A stretch of DNA of 64,000 nucleotides, from NCBI GenBank assembly GCA_022826685.1, contig JAJDUL010000043.1, forward strand, positions 53,602 through 117,601, read 5' to 3'. The notes beneath the pieces are model-generated. The model saw only the letters and a program-made list of their open reading frames with translations, searched no databases and had not been told where the DNA came from. This DNA comes from Gemmatimonadota bacterium (lineage in GTDB: Bacteria > Gemmatimonadota > Gemmatimonadetes > Palauibacterales > Palauibacteraceae). How positions within the stretch are numbered: the first letter of the stretch is position 1; every line of letters begins with the position of its first letter. The position numbers and the translations under genes were made by a program. Shown here one piece after another: positions 19,707 to 29,300 of this stretch.

Positions 19707-19718
19707 TTCATGCATGAA
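19707..19718. promoter_or_regulatory. 12-bp perfect palindrome over the antitoxin start codon
   Basis: ttcatgcatgaa reads identically on both strands and covers the ATG of the VapB-like gene (19714-19716). Antitoxins of this class bind palindromes near their own start to repress themselves. This makes it a good candidate operator, although a 12-base palindrome containing catg can arise by chance. Confidence 0.4.
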
Positions 19719-20025
19719 GACGACCCTCGACATCGACGATGAACTACTCGCCCTCGCTCGGCGCCACGCCGCGAACACCGGCCAGACGCTTGGAGACGTG
19801 ATCGAGGACGGGCTCCGACGCGTGCTCTCATCGGTTCCACCGCCCCAGAAGTTAGGCGCGTACCGGCTCCCGGATTGCAGCTACGGCGATCCCACCGGCG
19901 AATGCCCGCTATCCGCCTACTCCTGGTCAGGTCTCAGGGAGTTGATCTACGGATCGGAACTGGCTCGACAGCTCAACGGAGCGTGCGCCGACACGGGGTC
20001 TCATTCCAATGGGCTGCCGGCCTAA
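19714..20025 (+). CDS. VapB-like antitoxin without a neighbouring toxin
   Basis: A 103-residue protein beginning [19 protein letters not shown], the standard start of VapB-type DNA-binding antitoxins. [20 protein letters not shown] then gives a toxin-binding tail ending LRELIYGSE. After this point the sequence ([18 protein letters not shown]) looks non-conserved and may be run-on into former intergenic DNA. No PIN-domain toxin follows; instead a nuclease-like gene converges and their stops overlap by 4 bases. So this is either an orphan left after toxin loss or an autonomous regulator. A palindrome covers its start codon. Confidence 0.7.
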   Translation: MKTTLDIDDELLALARRHAANTGQTLGDVIEDGLRRVLSSVPPPQKLGAYRLPDCSYGDPTGECPLSAYSWSGLRELIYGSELARQLNGACADTGSHSNGLPA

Positions 20026-21245
20026 CGCTTCCGCCGCAACCTGCGCCGACACTCGGGGTGAAGCGTGGACACAAGGCGATTGAAGTGCTCACGCATCCAC
20101 TCGACAGCTTCGTCAAAATCACGGATTACCGTTCCCTCCACGAACTCCGTGATGCGCTGGAACCCCAGCCGCGGTTGACCGCCGGACGTGGACCACTGCG
20201 CCCATCCGTCGAGTCTGCCTCCCAACTCCCCATCTTCGCTCACCGCCTTCATGATCTCATCGTAGGCCCGCTCGCACTCCGGGAAGCCTGCCCGCCGTGT
20301 CAAGTAGCATGCGATACTGGAGTGGTTGCGTTTCACTTGGGCGCCGAACGAGATGCCCCAGCCTCCGTGACCTGATCCTTCGACCTTCACGTAGGCAGTT
20401 GGGTCTTCGGACGGTTGGGGTACTTCGGGCTCAGGATCGTCGAAGGCGAAATCTTGCAGCACGGCGGTCCAGAATCGCTCGTTCTCATCTTCGATCGGTG
20501 ATGGCTCGTGTTCTTCAACCGGGTCGTCATCGGTCTCCCCGACAATCGTCCTGCGGACGAGCACCGTGCGGGGCAAGAGTTCGGTCCGGGCCAGGACGCG
20601 CGGTTGGATGATCAGGTCTTCTCTGTTCGCTCTGTCCGCACGGCGAAAGATGGCGGCTTCGATGAGCGCAAGGTTGAAGCGGAGACCGCTGTGCTCCTGC
20701 ACGTAGGAGACGATATCCTCGACGCCTTCTCGGATTCCATCGCCGACGATCAGGAGAAGAAACTCACCGCGTTTCAGCCGGCGAGCGACATTATCGACGA
20801 AGACATGCTCCTGGACGTCGTGGTACGCTGCTGAGACGATCTCGAATGGCGACTGTTTGGTTCGGTTCCTGACCTCGCGCTCCAAGTCGTCGTAGCTCCA
20901 TGAAGCGAGCACGCGAGCGTAGTCGAGGATCTGGCCGATCACTTCCCTACGCGCGCCCGGATTCCTCCAGAGCTTGAACTCGGCAAGAATGATCCTCCCG
21001 GCCGGCGTCAGATACAGAGCATCGGCGGATCCCGCCCGCGTGCCGAGTTCCGTGCAGACCGGAACCGGGCTGCCGTAGGCCGGGTCGATCTCACCTAGTG
21101 GCAGGATGTCCGCGTGCCGGAACAGCACTTTCTGCAGGCGGCCCTCGTCGATCCGACTCTCGTTGTCCGCGGAGCCAACGGGAACGTGCCGCCAAGTGGT
21201 TCTTGCGGTGAGGTCTTCGTTCAACTGAACGAGGTTTCCGTACAT
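20022..21245 (-). CDS. PD-(D/E)XK nuclease-like protein
   Basis: A 407-residue cytoplasmic protein of no named family that I recognise with certainty. Residues ~70-120 contain [20 protein letters not shown] followed by [18 protein letters not shown]. This matches the D..ExK core and following helix of restriction-endonuclease-fold proteins. The middle is acidic ([18 protein letters not shown]) and the C-terminal part ([23 protein letters not shown]) resembles DUF4268-type sensor regions found with such nucleases. It may act in DNA repair or defence. It converges on the antitoxin-like gene with a 4-base overlap and no partner methylase is present. Confidence 0.6.
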   Translation of the reverse strand: MYGNLVQLNEDLTARTTWRHVPVGSADNESRIDEGRLQKVLFRHADILPLGEIDPAYGSPVPVCTELGTRAGSADALYLTPAGRIILAEFKLWRNPGARREVIGQILDYARVLASWSYDDLEREVRNRTKQSPFEIVSAAYHDVQEHVFVDNVARRLKRGEFLLLIVGDGIREGVEDIVSYVQEHSGLRFNLALIEAAIFRRADRANREDLIIQPRVLARTELLPRTVLVRRTIVGETDDDPVEEHEPSPIEDENERFWTAVLQDFAFDDPEPEVPQPSEDPTAYVKVEGSGHGGWGISFGAQVKRNHSSIACYLTRRAGFPECERAYDEIMKAVSEDGELGGRLDGWAQWSTSGGQPRLGFQRITEFVEGTVIRDFDEAVEWMREHFNRLVSTLHPECRRRLRRKR

Positions 21246-21420
21246 CTCGCGCCTCTCGGTGCACGTTATGGCCGACTGGGCGGCAACTGGACCTGGATCG
21301 GGACGGAGAAGATAGCGGATACCGCATGGAGGCGGAGTTCATGGCGTCGCCCGCCGACCACACCGCCATCGCGATCGGATGGGCTGGCGGGAGACCAAGG
21401 CGTCCGGTAGAGTCCCGCGC

Positions 21421-22200
21421 ATGGATCTCAAGCTGAAGGGGAAGGTTGCGGTCGTCACCGGCGGGAGCCGGGGGATCGGCCTCTACACAGCACGCGCGCT
21501 CGGGGCCGAGGGGGCGCGGCTCGCGTTGTGTGCCCGAAGCGCCGAGCCACTCGAATCGGCGGCGGAGTCGTTGCGGGCGGAAGGCTTCGCGGATGTCCTG
21601 ACCGTGGCCTGCGACATCGCTGCGCAAGACGGGGCGGCGCAACTGATCGAGGCGACCCGCGGCCGCTACGGGGCGCTGGACGTGCTCGTGAACAACGTCG
21701 GGGGCAACCGGCGCGGGCAGTTCGAGGAGACGAGCGACGAGGACTGGCTGGACATCCTCCAACTCAACGTCCTGTCGGGCTTCCGTGCCAGCCGCCTCGC
21801 CATCCCGCTCATGCGCGAAGGGGGCGGCGGCTCGATCATCTTCATCTCATCCGTCTTCGGACGCGAGAAGGGTGGCCCGGGCCTCTCCATCTACAACACG
21901 ACGAAGACGGCGCTGATCTCGGCCGCCGGGATCATGGCGCTGGAACTCGCCAAGGATGGCATCCGCGTGAACTGCGTCGCGCCCGGCTCCATCCAGTTTC
22001 CGGGCGGGAGCTGGGACAACCGGGTGAAGTCGGACCCGGAAGGCATGCGAAAGTTCGTGGACGCGAACCTGCCGCTCGGGCGCTTCGGGCGTGCCGACGA
22101 AGTCGCGGATGTCGTGACGTTCCTCGCCTCCGAGCGCGCCAGCCTGATCACCGGCGCGTGTATCGCCGTTGACGGTTCCCAGGGCCGATCCCTCGTCTGA
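21421..22200 (+). CDS. SDR-family NAD(P)-dependent oxidoreductase
   Basis: A 259-residue classical short-chain dehydrogenase. The nucleotide-binding TGGSRGIG lies at residues 12-19, NNVGG stabilises the central sheet, and the catalytic Ser, Tyr and Lys are in FISSVFG and IYNTTKTAL. The C-terminus GACIAVDGSQG is typical. CDIAAQDG after the second strand suggests FabG-like topology. It reduces or oxidises a carbonyl or alcohol; the substrate cannot be inferred. It lies alone on the plus strand between two minus-strand genes, and its upstream ribosome binding site is weak. Confidence 0.88.
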   Translation: MDLKLKGKVAVVTGGSRGIGLYTARALGAEGARLALCARSAEPLESAAESLRAEGFADVLTVACDIAAQDGAAQLIEATRGRYGALDVLVNNVGGNRRGQFEETSDEDWLDILQLNVLSGFRASRLAIPLMREGGGGSIIFISSVFGREKGGPGLSIYNTTKTALISAAGIMALELAKDGIRVNCVAPGSIQFPGGSWDNRVKSDPEGMRKFVDANLPLGRFGRADEVADVVTFLASERASLITGACIAVDGSQGRSLV

Positions 22201-22238
22201 CTCCACCCGCCGAACCCGCGCCACGCCCCCCGACCTGA

Positions 22239-23408
22239 CTAGGCGAAGCGGACCAGCTTCACGTCCAGTTCGCGGGTCGTTTCCGTCGGGGCTCTCCACT
22301 GGATGAGAATGGGGCTCTGGTAGGTTCCCCACGGGATCTCGCCGTTGCCATCCCCGTCACGGTCGATCACGGGCAGGCTGATCTGTCGCCTGAGGCCCTG
22401 GAAGCGCGACACCGGAACGGCCAGGGCCCGGTTCAACACCCGCGCGATGACGGATTCGTCCACGCCGATCCGTTCGAGGGCCCAATTGAGGATGTGGACG
22501 GCCTCCACCGTGGCGGTGTCGAGAACCGGACCGGGAGACGTTCGCAGCACGGTCGTGCCCATCCTGGCGACGTTGAGCGCCTTCCCGGACAGCCGCAGGG
22601 CCTTCCCCGGTAGCCGGAGCGCTTTCCCGGGCAGCGACAGCGGCGTTCTCAGAGCCTCTCTGCCCTGATCGGCCATGAACCGCAGGGGACTGAGGAGAAC
22701 CCCGCGCAGATCGTTCTTCATCAACAGCGGCTCGTATTCGTTGACGGTGAGGCTGGCGTTGGTTTCCGGCGCAGCGAGCGACACATCGAGTCGCCCGAAG
22801 GAGATCCCGTGTTCCTCGACGAGATCCTGAAGCCGATCCACGAAACCGGATTCCGGTTCCCTGAGGTCGATGGCATCGATGGCCCGCGGCGAGGCTTCGA
22901 CGCTCAACCGCGATTGGGCCACGACTTCCTCCGAACCGTATCCCACGACCGTCGTCCGCCGATCGCGGGTCCCGCCCCTGTGGACGCCATCGAGATCGAC
23001 GAACCAGACGGGCCGGCCGCTTTCGTTGTCGTACGAAGCGGCGCTCTGAAGCCCGGCACTGATGAAGGTCAGGTGCGAGTCCGCGTTCTCCGGCTCCGTC
23101 GCCTTCTGTTCGTCCGTCAGTTCGGTCCGCAGTTCGAGTTCATCGTGTTCGTATCCCGCGTTGGGCGGAAAGATCTCGTTGAAGACCTTGATGTAATCCC
23201 GCAGCCTCGTCCGGTCGTTGTCGAGCCGCTGCGCCAGCCGCTGGTCCAGGTATCCCGCCGTCGTGTGGTGCGAGATGTAGAGCGCCTTCGGATACCGGGC
23301 GAAATCGGATCCGAACTCCTCGGCCAGCCTCGCGCGCACGTCGATGAAGTCCGTGCGGGACGCGGGTCTGATCCCGAGCGTGGCCTTGAACGGCGGATCC
23401 GATGACAC
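22239..23408 (-). CDS. YjbQ (UPF0047)-like protein with long C-terminal extension
   Basis: A 389-residue protein from GTG 23408, chosen because a perfect AGGAGG stands 10 bases upstream. The first ~180 residues hold the pattern of YjbQ/UPF0047: ISHHTTAG, then NADSHLTFISAG, then a DLDGVHRGGTRDRRTTVV segment resembling the family's PRxR region. YjbQ proteins are normally ~140 residues, so the remainder is an extension of unknown role. Within it, an L-x-GKAL unit repeats three times (~residues 250-270). The UPF0047 assignment is by motif resemblance. It follows ilvE on the same strand after 31 bases, so it is probably co-transcribed. Confidence 0.5.
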   Translation of the reverse strand: MSSDPPFKATLGIRPASRTDFIDVRARLAEEFGSDFARYPKALYISHHTTAGYLDQRLAQRLDNDRTRLRDYIKVFNEIFPPNAGYEHDELELRTELTDEQKATEPENADSHLTFISAGLQSAASYDNESGRPVWFVDLDGVHRGGTRDRRTTVVGYGSEEVVAQSRLSVEASPRAIDAIDLREPESGFVDRLQDLVEEHGISFGRLDVSLAAPETNASLTVNEYEPLLMKNDLRGVLLSPLRFMADQGREALRTPLSLPGKALRLPGKALRLSGKALNVARMGTTVLRTSPGPVLDTATVEAVHILNWALERIGVDESVIARVLNRALAVPVSRFQGLRRQISLPVIDRDGDGNGEIPWGTYQSPILIQWRAPTETTRELDVKLVRFA

Positions 23409-23439
23409 GTCTACGAAACCTCCTCGAAGGGTCTCGCTG

Positions 23440-24510
23440 CTAGGGTCGCCAGAGCCACCCGTGGCGATCTTCGACCCGTCCGGTCTGAATTCCGTGAAGT
23501 TCCGCCTTGAGCCGCGACGCAAGGGAATCCGGACGCTGCGGAAGCAGGACATCGGTTCCGTCGAGCCCGAGGCGGTCGATGGGCTGCACCGTGGCGGCCG
23601 TTCCCGAGCCGAACGCTTCGTCCAGCGTGCCGGCGGCGTGCGCCTCCAGGAGTTCGTCCACGGCGATCCGGCGCACCTCGCACGGGATCCCGAAGTCCTC
23701 GCACAGCCGGATCAGGGAGTCGCGCGTGACGCCCGGAAGGATGGTCCCCTCGAGCGGGGGCGTGACCGCGGTCCCGTCGATGACGAACCACATGTTCATG
23801 ACGCCGCACTCCTCGACGTACCGGCCCTCGTGGCCGTCGAGCCAGATCACGTTGTCGTACCCCTGCGCCTGCGCCTGCTGGGAAGCCAGCATCGTCGGCC
23901 CGTAGTTGGCTGCCGGCTTGTGGCCGCCGGTGCCGCCGGGGAAGGCCCGCACGAACTTGCGCGTCGTCACGAGGCTGACCGTCTCCGACCCGGTGAAGTA
24001 GAGTCCGACGGGCGCCGTCATCAGCACATAGCGGAACGAGCGGCCCGACACCACGCTGAGCGTCGGATCCGTGCTGAAGTAGCTGGGGCGGATGTAGAGC
24101 GCGCCCTGGTCGGCCCGGGGTAGCCAGCCGCGGTCGACGTCGAGCAGTTCCCGCATCGCGTCGAAGAACAGATCCCTCGGGAGTTCCGGCATCACGAACC
24201 GGGCCGCCGTGCGGTTGAACCGTTTCTGGTTCATATCCGGCCGGAAGACCGCGAGGTCGCCCTCGGGGGTCATGTGCGCCTTGAAACCCTCGAACATCGA
24301 GACGGCGTACTGGAGCCCCTTCGAACTCGGGTAGATCGGCATCGGGCCGTACGGCCGGATCTCCGCGTCGGTCCATTCTCCGTCGATGTTGTCGGCCACG
24401 AACATGTGGTCCGACCAGATCGAGCCGAACGGAAGGTTGTCGAAGTCGACGGATTCGAGCCGCGAGCGCTCGACGTGGCTGAGGGGAAATCTCGTTGTGA
24501 TCGTCGCCAT
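23440..24510 (-). CDS. ilvE: Branched-chain amino acid aminotransferase (eukaryotic-type length)
   Basis: A 356-residue fold-type IV PLP aminotransferase. The PLP lysine is in GGTGGHKPAANYG; EECGVMNMWFV and LPGVTRDS contact cofactor and substrate. GSGTAATVQPI near the C-terminus binds the cofactor phosphate. At ~356 residues it belongs to the longer BCAT form shared with eukaryotes, not the ~300-residue enterobacterial form. It interconverts Leu, Ile and Val with their 2-oxo acids. ATG 24510 has AAGAG a few bases upstream. It is likely co-transcribed with the YjbQ-like gene. Confidence 0.92.
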   Translation of the reverse strand: MATITTRFPLSHVERSRLESVDFDNLPFGSIWSDHMFVADNIDGEWTDAEIRPYGPMPIYPSSKGLQYAVSMFEGFKAHMTPEGDLAVFRPDMNQKRFNRTAARFVMPELPRDLFFDAMRELLDVDRGWLPRADQGALYIRPSYFSTDPTLSVVSGRSFRYVLMTAPVGLYFTGSETVSLVTTRKFVRAFPGGTGGHKPAANYGPTMLASQQAQAQGYDNVIWLDGHEGRYVEECGVMNMWFVIDGTAVTPPLEGTILPGVTRDSLIRLCEDFGIPCEVRRIAVDELLEAHAAGTLDEAFGSGTAATVQPIDRLGLDGTDVLLPQRPDSLASRLKAELHGIQTGRVEDRHGWLWRP

Positions 24511-24520
24511 TATCTCTTGC

Positions 24521-24548
24521 CTGTAGTCAGTCGTCTGTAGTCGGTCAT
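24521..24548. repeat. 14-bp tandem duplication upstream of ilvE
   Basis: ctgtagtcagtcgt (24521-24534) is followed directly by ctgtagtcggtcat (24535-24548), with two differences. It lies 11 bases upstream of the ilvE start in the 228-base divergent gap. It could be two regulator half-sites; no other recognisable element was seen in that gap. Confidence 0.5.
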
Positions 24549-24738
24549 CGCCAGCCTGCCCATCGGTTCCGCCGTCATGCCCCTGGCGGCCTTCGGAATG
24601 AGCAGGATGCGACAGCCTAACGCGGACTGTCCCGCCCTGCCAACCGATGGCGTCCCCGCCGGAGCGGGCGGCTACTCGCGCGCCGAGCAAGCTGTTAGTC
24701 TCAATTTACGCAGATCCGCTGAAACGAGGAGGCCCCGC

Positions 24739-26274
24739 ATGTTCCGCGCCACCCGCCGCGCTCTCTCCGTCGCCGCCACGCTGGCCTCCCTCGTCGTCCT
24801 CGTCCCGAGCAGTGGGCCGCTGCTGGGCCAGACGACCGCGATCGTCGGCGCGACCGTGATCGACGGAAACGGCGGCCCCCCTCTCGCCGATGCCACCGTC
24901 GTCGTGGAAGGGGACCGCATCGCCGCCGCCGGCCCGCGCGCGGAGGTCGACGTGCCGGATGGCGCGCGCGTCATCGACGGCGCCGGCAAGTTCGTCACGC
25001 CCGGCTTCGTCGACACGAACGTACACATCTCCCTGTACGGCGGTGGCAACAAGGACCGGAAGGAGAGTTCCGTCTTCTACCGGTTGATGGGGCCCGAACT
25101 CACGCTCGAGGCTGCGCAGATGCACCTCAAGTTCGGCGTTACCCACCTCCGCGACAGCTACGGCGCGCTCCCGGAACTCCAGCAGGTGCAGGACGCGATC
25201 GCCTCGGGCGAGGCCATCGGGCCGCGGCTCCAGGTCGCCGGCAACATCGTCGGCTGGGGCGGACCCTATTCGATCACCTTCGCCCTCATTCCGGAGGATG
25301 ACCTCTCGCTCTACGAGGAACAGTTCTCCGACCACATCGCCCAGGGCGCGGGCGAGGACCTGATGGACCTGTATCCGGAGGAGCTGCGGGCGAGGATCCG
25401 CGAGTACCTCGACAAGGGGGTGGACTTCCTCAAGTACGGGGGGACGAGTCACTGGGCGTTCCCCACCCTGATCGGGTTCTCGCCGGCGGCCCAGCGGGTG
25501 ATCGTCGAGGAGACGCACGCGCGCGGCCTCATCGCGGAGACCCATTCCACGAACCCGGAGGGGCTGCGGCTCTCCGTCGAGGCGGGGATCGACCTCATCC
25601 AGCACCCCGAGGTGCTCGCGAGCCGCGAGATATCGGACGCCCTCGTCCAGCAGATCGTGGACCGCGGCATCGTGTGCTCGATGATCGTGAACACGATCAC
25701 CGGCCCCGCCTGGGAGAACCACCTGGCGAACCGGGCGGCGGCCGAGCAACGCCTGGCCCGTGAGGCGGAGGGCGCCCGGGCCCGCGAGTGGGGGCGGCTG
25801 CGGCGTCCCGTGGAGCGCGAAAAGACAAGCTACCAGATTCGCCGCGAGCAGCGGGCGCTGGGACACGGGACCGAGATGCGCCGCCTGAACGCGAAGAAGC
25901 TGATCGCTGGCGGGTGCATCACCACCCTCGGCACGGACAACTATGCGGGCGTCGCGCCGGAATACGGACGCGCGCCCAAGCCCATCTGGCAGGAGCCCGG
26001 CATCGGGACGATCCTCGCCATCGAGGGTCTCGTCGAACTGGGGATGACGCCGGGCGAGGCGATCGTCGCCGCCACCCGCAACGGCGCCATCGCTTCTGGC
26101 GCGCTGGACGAGTTCGGCACGATCGAAGTCGGCAAGCTCGCCGACCTCCTCGTGCTCGACGCCGATCCCCTTGCCGATATCGCGAACATCCGGAAACAGT
26201 CGGTTGTCATGGCCGCCGGAAAGATCGTGGACGTCGACGCGCTGCCGTCCGAGCCCGTCTACTTCAAGCGTTGA
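24739..26274 (+). CDS. Secreted amidohydrolase with altered HxH motif (paralogue 2)
   Basis: A 511-residue close paralogue of the enzyme at 18160, sharing long identical segments such as VGATVIDGNGG and NIVGWGG. ATG 24739 follows GAGGAGG and begins a signal peptide ending near LLGQ. The metal motif is again Asn-for-His (DTNVHIS). Remaining ligands are kept: KYGGTSHW lysine, AETHSTN and LIQHPE histidines, LGTDN aspartate. It is first in a plus-strand operon with an S9 peptidase, a propeller protein and a YfcC carrier, which suggests use of peptide- or amide-derived nutrients. Confidence 0.86.
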   Translation: MFRATRRALSVAATLASLVVLVPSSGPLLGQTTAIVGATVIDGNGGPPLADATVVVEGDRIAAAGPRAEVDVPDGARVIDGAGKFVTPGFVDTNVHISLYGGGNKDRKESSVFYRLMGPELTLEAAQMHLKFGVTHLRDSYGALPELQQVQDAIASGEAIGPRLQVAGNIVGWGGPYSITFALIPEDDLSLYEEQFSDHIAQGAGEDLMDLYPEELRARIREYLDKGVDFLKYGGTSHWAFPTLIGFSPAAQRVIVEETHARGLIAETHSTNPEGLRLSVEAGIDLIQHPEVLASREISDALVQQIVDRGIVCSMIVNTITGPAWENHLANRAAAEQRLAREAEGARAREWGRLRRPVEREKTSYQIRREQRALGHGTEMRRLNAKKLIAGGCITTLGTDNYAGVAPEYGRAPKPIWQEPGIGTILAIEGLVELGMTPGEAIVAATRNGAIASGALDEFGTIEVGKLADLLVLDADPLADIANIRKQSVVMAAGKIVDVDALPSEPVYFKR

Positions 26275-26324
26275 TGTTTATCCAAGCGTTGAACCCCGCA
26301 AATCCCTCGAAACAGGAGAGTCGG

Positions 26325-29300
26325 ATGTCTCCCGTCTCTGGTTCGTCCACTGCCCGCTTTCGCCGCCGGCGCCTGCTCTCGCTGGCGGCTGGCGTCCTTC
26401 TCGCGCCCGGTTTCGTGCTCGCGCCCCAGGAGCTGGCCGCCCAACAGGTCAAGCCGGGCCTCGAACACGAGGATACCTACCGCTGGAACTCCATCGGCGG
26501 CCGCACGATTTCGGCGGATGGCGACTGGCTCGCCTACGTCCTGACGCCCTGGGACGGCGATCCCACGCTCGTGATCGTGCGCAGCGACGGCTCGGCGGAA
26601 CGCCGCTTCCGCGGTCGCTCGCCCGCCTTCACGCGGGACTCGCGGCACCTCGCCTTCCGCGTGCCGCCGGTGAAGGCCGTGGTCGACTCGCTTCGCCTCG
26701 AAGGGAAGCGCGGGGACGATCTCCCCGGCGACTCGCTCGCCGTCGTGACCCTGGCCGAAGCCTTCGCGGACGGCGCCGGCGATGACGGCGGAGTCCGGCG
26801 CGCCGGCCCGATCGATTCCTTCCGGGTCCCGGAGGACGGCGGGGCTTTCGTCGCCTACCTCCTCTCGGAGTCTCCCGAGGAGGAGGAAGAGGAAGGCGAA
26901 GAAGAGGAAGCCGAGGAGGAGGTTGAAGAGGCCGAGGAAGAAGAGGAGGAAGCGGAGGAGGAGGAAGAGGAGCGCTCTGCGGAATACGAGAAGCGGCACG
27001 AGAAGGAAGATGGGACGCCGCTCGTGCTCCTGAATCTCGATACCGGAGCGGAGCACACCTGGGCCGATGTCGTTTCCTACACGGTGGCGGACGCGGGTAA
27101 CGGGCTCGCCTACGTGACCTCGACCGAGGACGAGGGCGGGGACGGGATCCATCTCGTGGATCCGGCCAGCGGCGAGAGCGTGGAGGTGCTCGCCGGGGAG
27201 GGCCACTACGAGCAGGTCGCCTTCGACGAATCGGGCGAACGCCTCGCCTTCCTCAGCAACGTGGACGAGTGGGAGATGGACCAGCCGTCCTTCGCGCTCT
27301 ACCGGTCCGACGGAGGGGCGGCGGAGAAGGTCGCGGACCACGAGACGGCCGGCGTGCCCGCCGGCTGGTGGATCAGCGAGAACGGGTCCGTCTCCTTCAG
27401 CGAGGATGGGGATCGTCTCTTCTTCGGCACCGCGCCGCGTCCCGAGCCCGAGCCCGACGAGGAGATCCTCGATGCGGATCGCGTGACGCTCGACATCTGG
27501 AACTGGCGCGACCCGTACCTGCAGCCGATGCAGCTCGTGCAGGCGAACCGCGAACGCAACCGGTCGTACCTGGCCGTGAAGCACGAGGGCCGGGACGCCG
27601 TCGTACAGTTGGGTACGGCGAACGTCCCCGACGTGACGCGGGCGGAGACCGGCATGAGCGACTACGTCCTCGCCACGAGCGATGTGCCTCACCGCCAGAA
27701 AGTCTCGTGGGACGGACGCTACGAGGACGCCTATGCGGTGGATGTCCTCACCGGCGAACGCCGCATGATCGTCGAGGCGGTGCGCGGCTTCGGCGGCGCC
27801 AGCCTCTCGCCCGATGGCACCTGGGCCTACTGGTGGGACGAGACGGACCGGGACTGGAAGGCGGCGCCGATGGACGGCTCGGCCCCCGCGCGCAGCTTGA
27901 CCGGGAGTCTTCCGGTCGCCTTCTACAACGAACTCGACGACCATCCGCAGGGACCGCCCCCCTACGGCGGCGCGACGTGGATCGAGGGAGACGCCGCCAT
28001 GCTCGTGTACGACCGGAACGACGTGTGGCGCGTCGACCCGAGTGGCGATGAATCCGCCGTGCGCCTCACCGAGGGGCGGGAAGCCGATCTCCGCTACCGC
28101 GTGCAGCGCGTGGCCGAGGGCGGAGGCGGCAACTTCTTCGGGTTCGGCGGCTTCGGCGGTGGCGGCGCGGGTGAGGGCCTCGAGGAAGGCGACGTCCTCT
28201 TCTCCGTCTTCGACATGGGAACGAAGGCGTCCGGGTTCGCGCGCGGTCGGACCGACGAAGCCGGCCGGGTCGAGGAACTGATCATGGGCGACGTGCGCTA
28301 CGCGTCGCCGGCGAAGGCCGAGGACGCCGAACGCTACGTGTGGACGCGCCAGACGTTCGTCGAGTTCCCCGACCTGTGGGTGGGTGACGCGGACTTCGGG
28401 AACGCGCGCAAGGTGAGCGACGCGAACCCGCAGCAGGACGAATACCGCTGGGGGAGCGCCGAACTCGTCCACTGGATGTCGAACGATCGCACGCCGCTCG
28501 ACGGCATCCTGATCAAGCCGGACGGCTTCGATCCCTCGCAGCAGTATCCGCTCATGGTCTACTTCTACGAGCGCATGTCCGACGGGCTGCACAGCTACCA
28601 GCCGCCGCTGCCGAACCGGGCCTCGGTCCGCTTCTCCTTCTACGCGAGCCGCGGCTACGTCGTGTTCGTCCCCGACATCCCGTACGAAATCGGCTATCCG
28701 GGCGAGAGCGCGCTCGACGCCGTCGTGCCCGGCGTGCAGGCGCTCATCGCGCAGGGGTTCATCGATCCGGACCGGGTCGGCGTGCAGGGCCACTCCTGGG
28801 GCGGCTACCAGATCGCCTACATGATCACGAAGACGAACGTCTTCGCCGCCGCGGAGGCCGGCGCGCCCGTATCGAACATGACGAGCGCGTACGGAGGCAT
28901 CCGCTGGCAGAGCGGGATGAGCCGAATGTTCCAGTACGAGCGCACGCAGAGCCGGATCGGCGGGACGCTCTGGGATGAGCGCGACCGCTACATCCACAAC
29001 TCGCCCGTCTTCTTCGCGGACAAGATCCGGACTCCGCTCCTCATGCTGCACAACGACGAGGACGGCGCGGTGCCCTGGTACCAGGGGATCGAGATGTTCG
29101 TCGCCATGCGCCGGCTGGAGCTGCCCGTGTTCATGCTGAACTACAACGGCGAGGGACACGGACTCGGGCGACAGGCGAACCAGGAGGACTGGGCGATCCG
29201 CATGCAGCAATTTTTCGACCACTACCTGATCGACGCCCCGGCGCCACGCTGGATGGAGGAAGGCGTTCCGGCCGTCGTGAAGGGCCGCGACCTCGGCCTC

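Noticed and set aside
19682..19712. Missed PIN toxin beside the antitoxin
   Set aside because: Neither strand next to the antitoxin has a short frame with the acidic residues of a PIN domain; the downstream gene is a D..ExK-type protein on the other strand.
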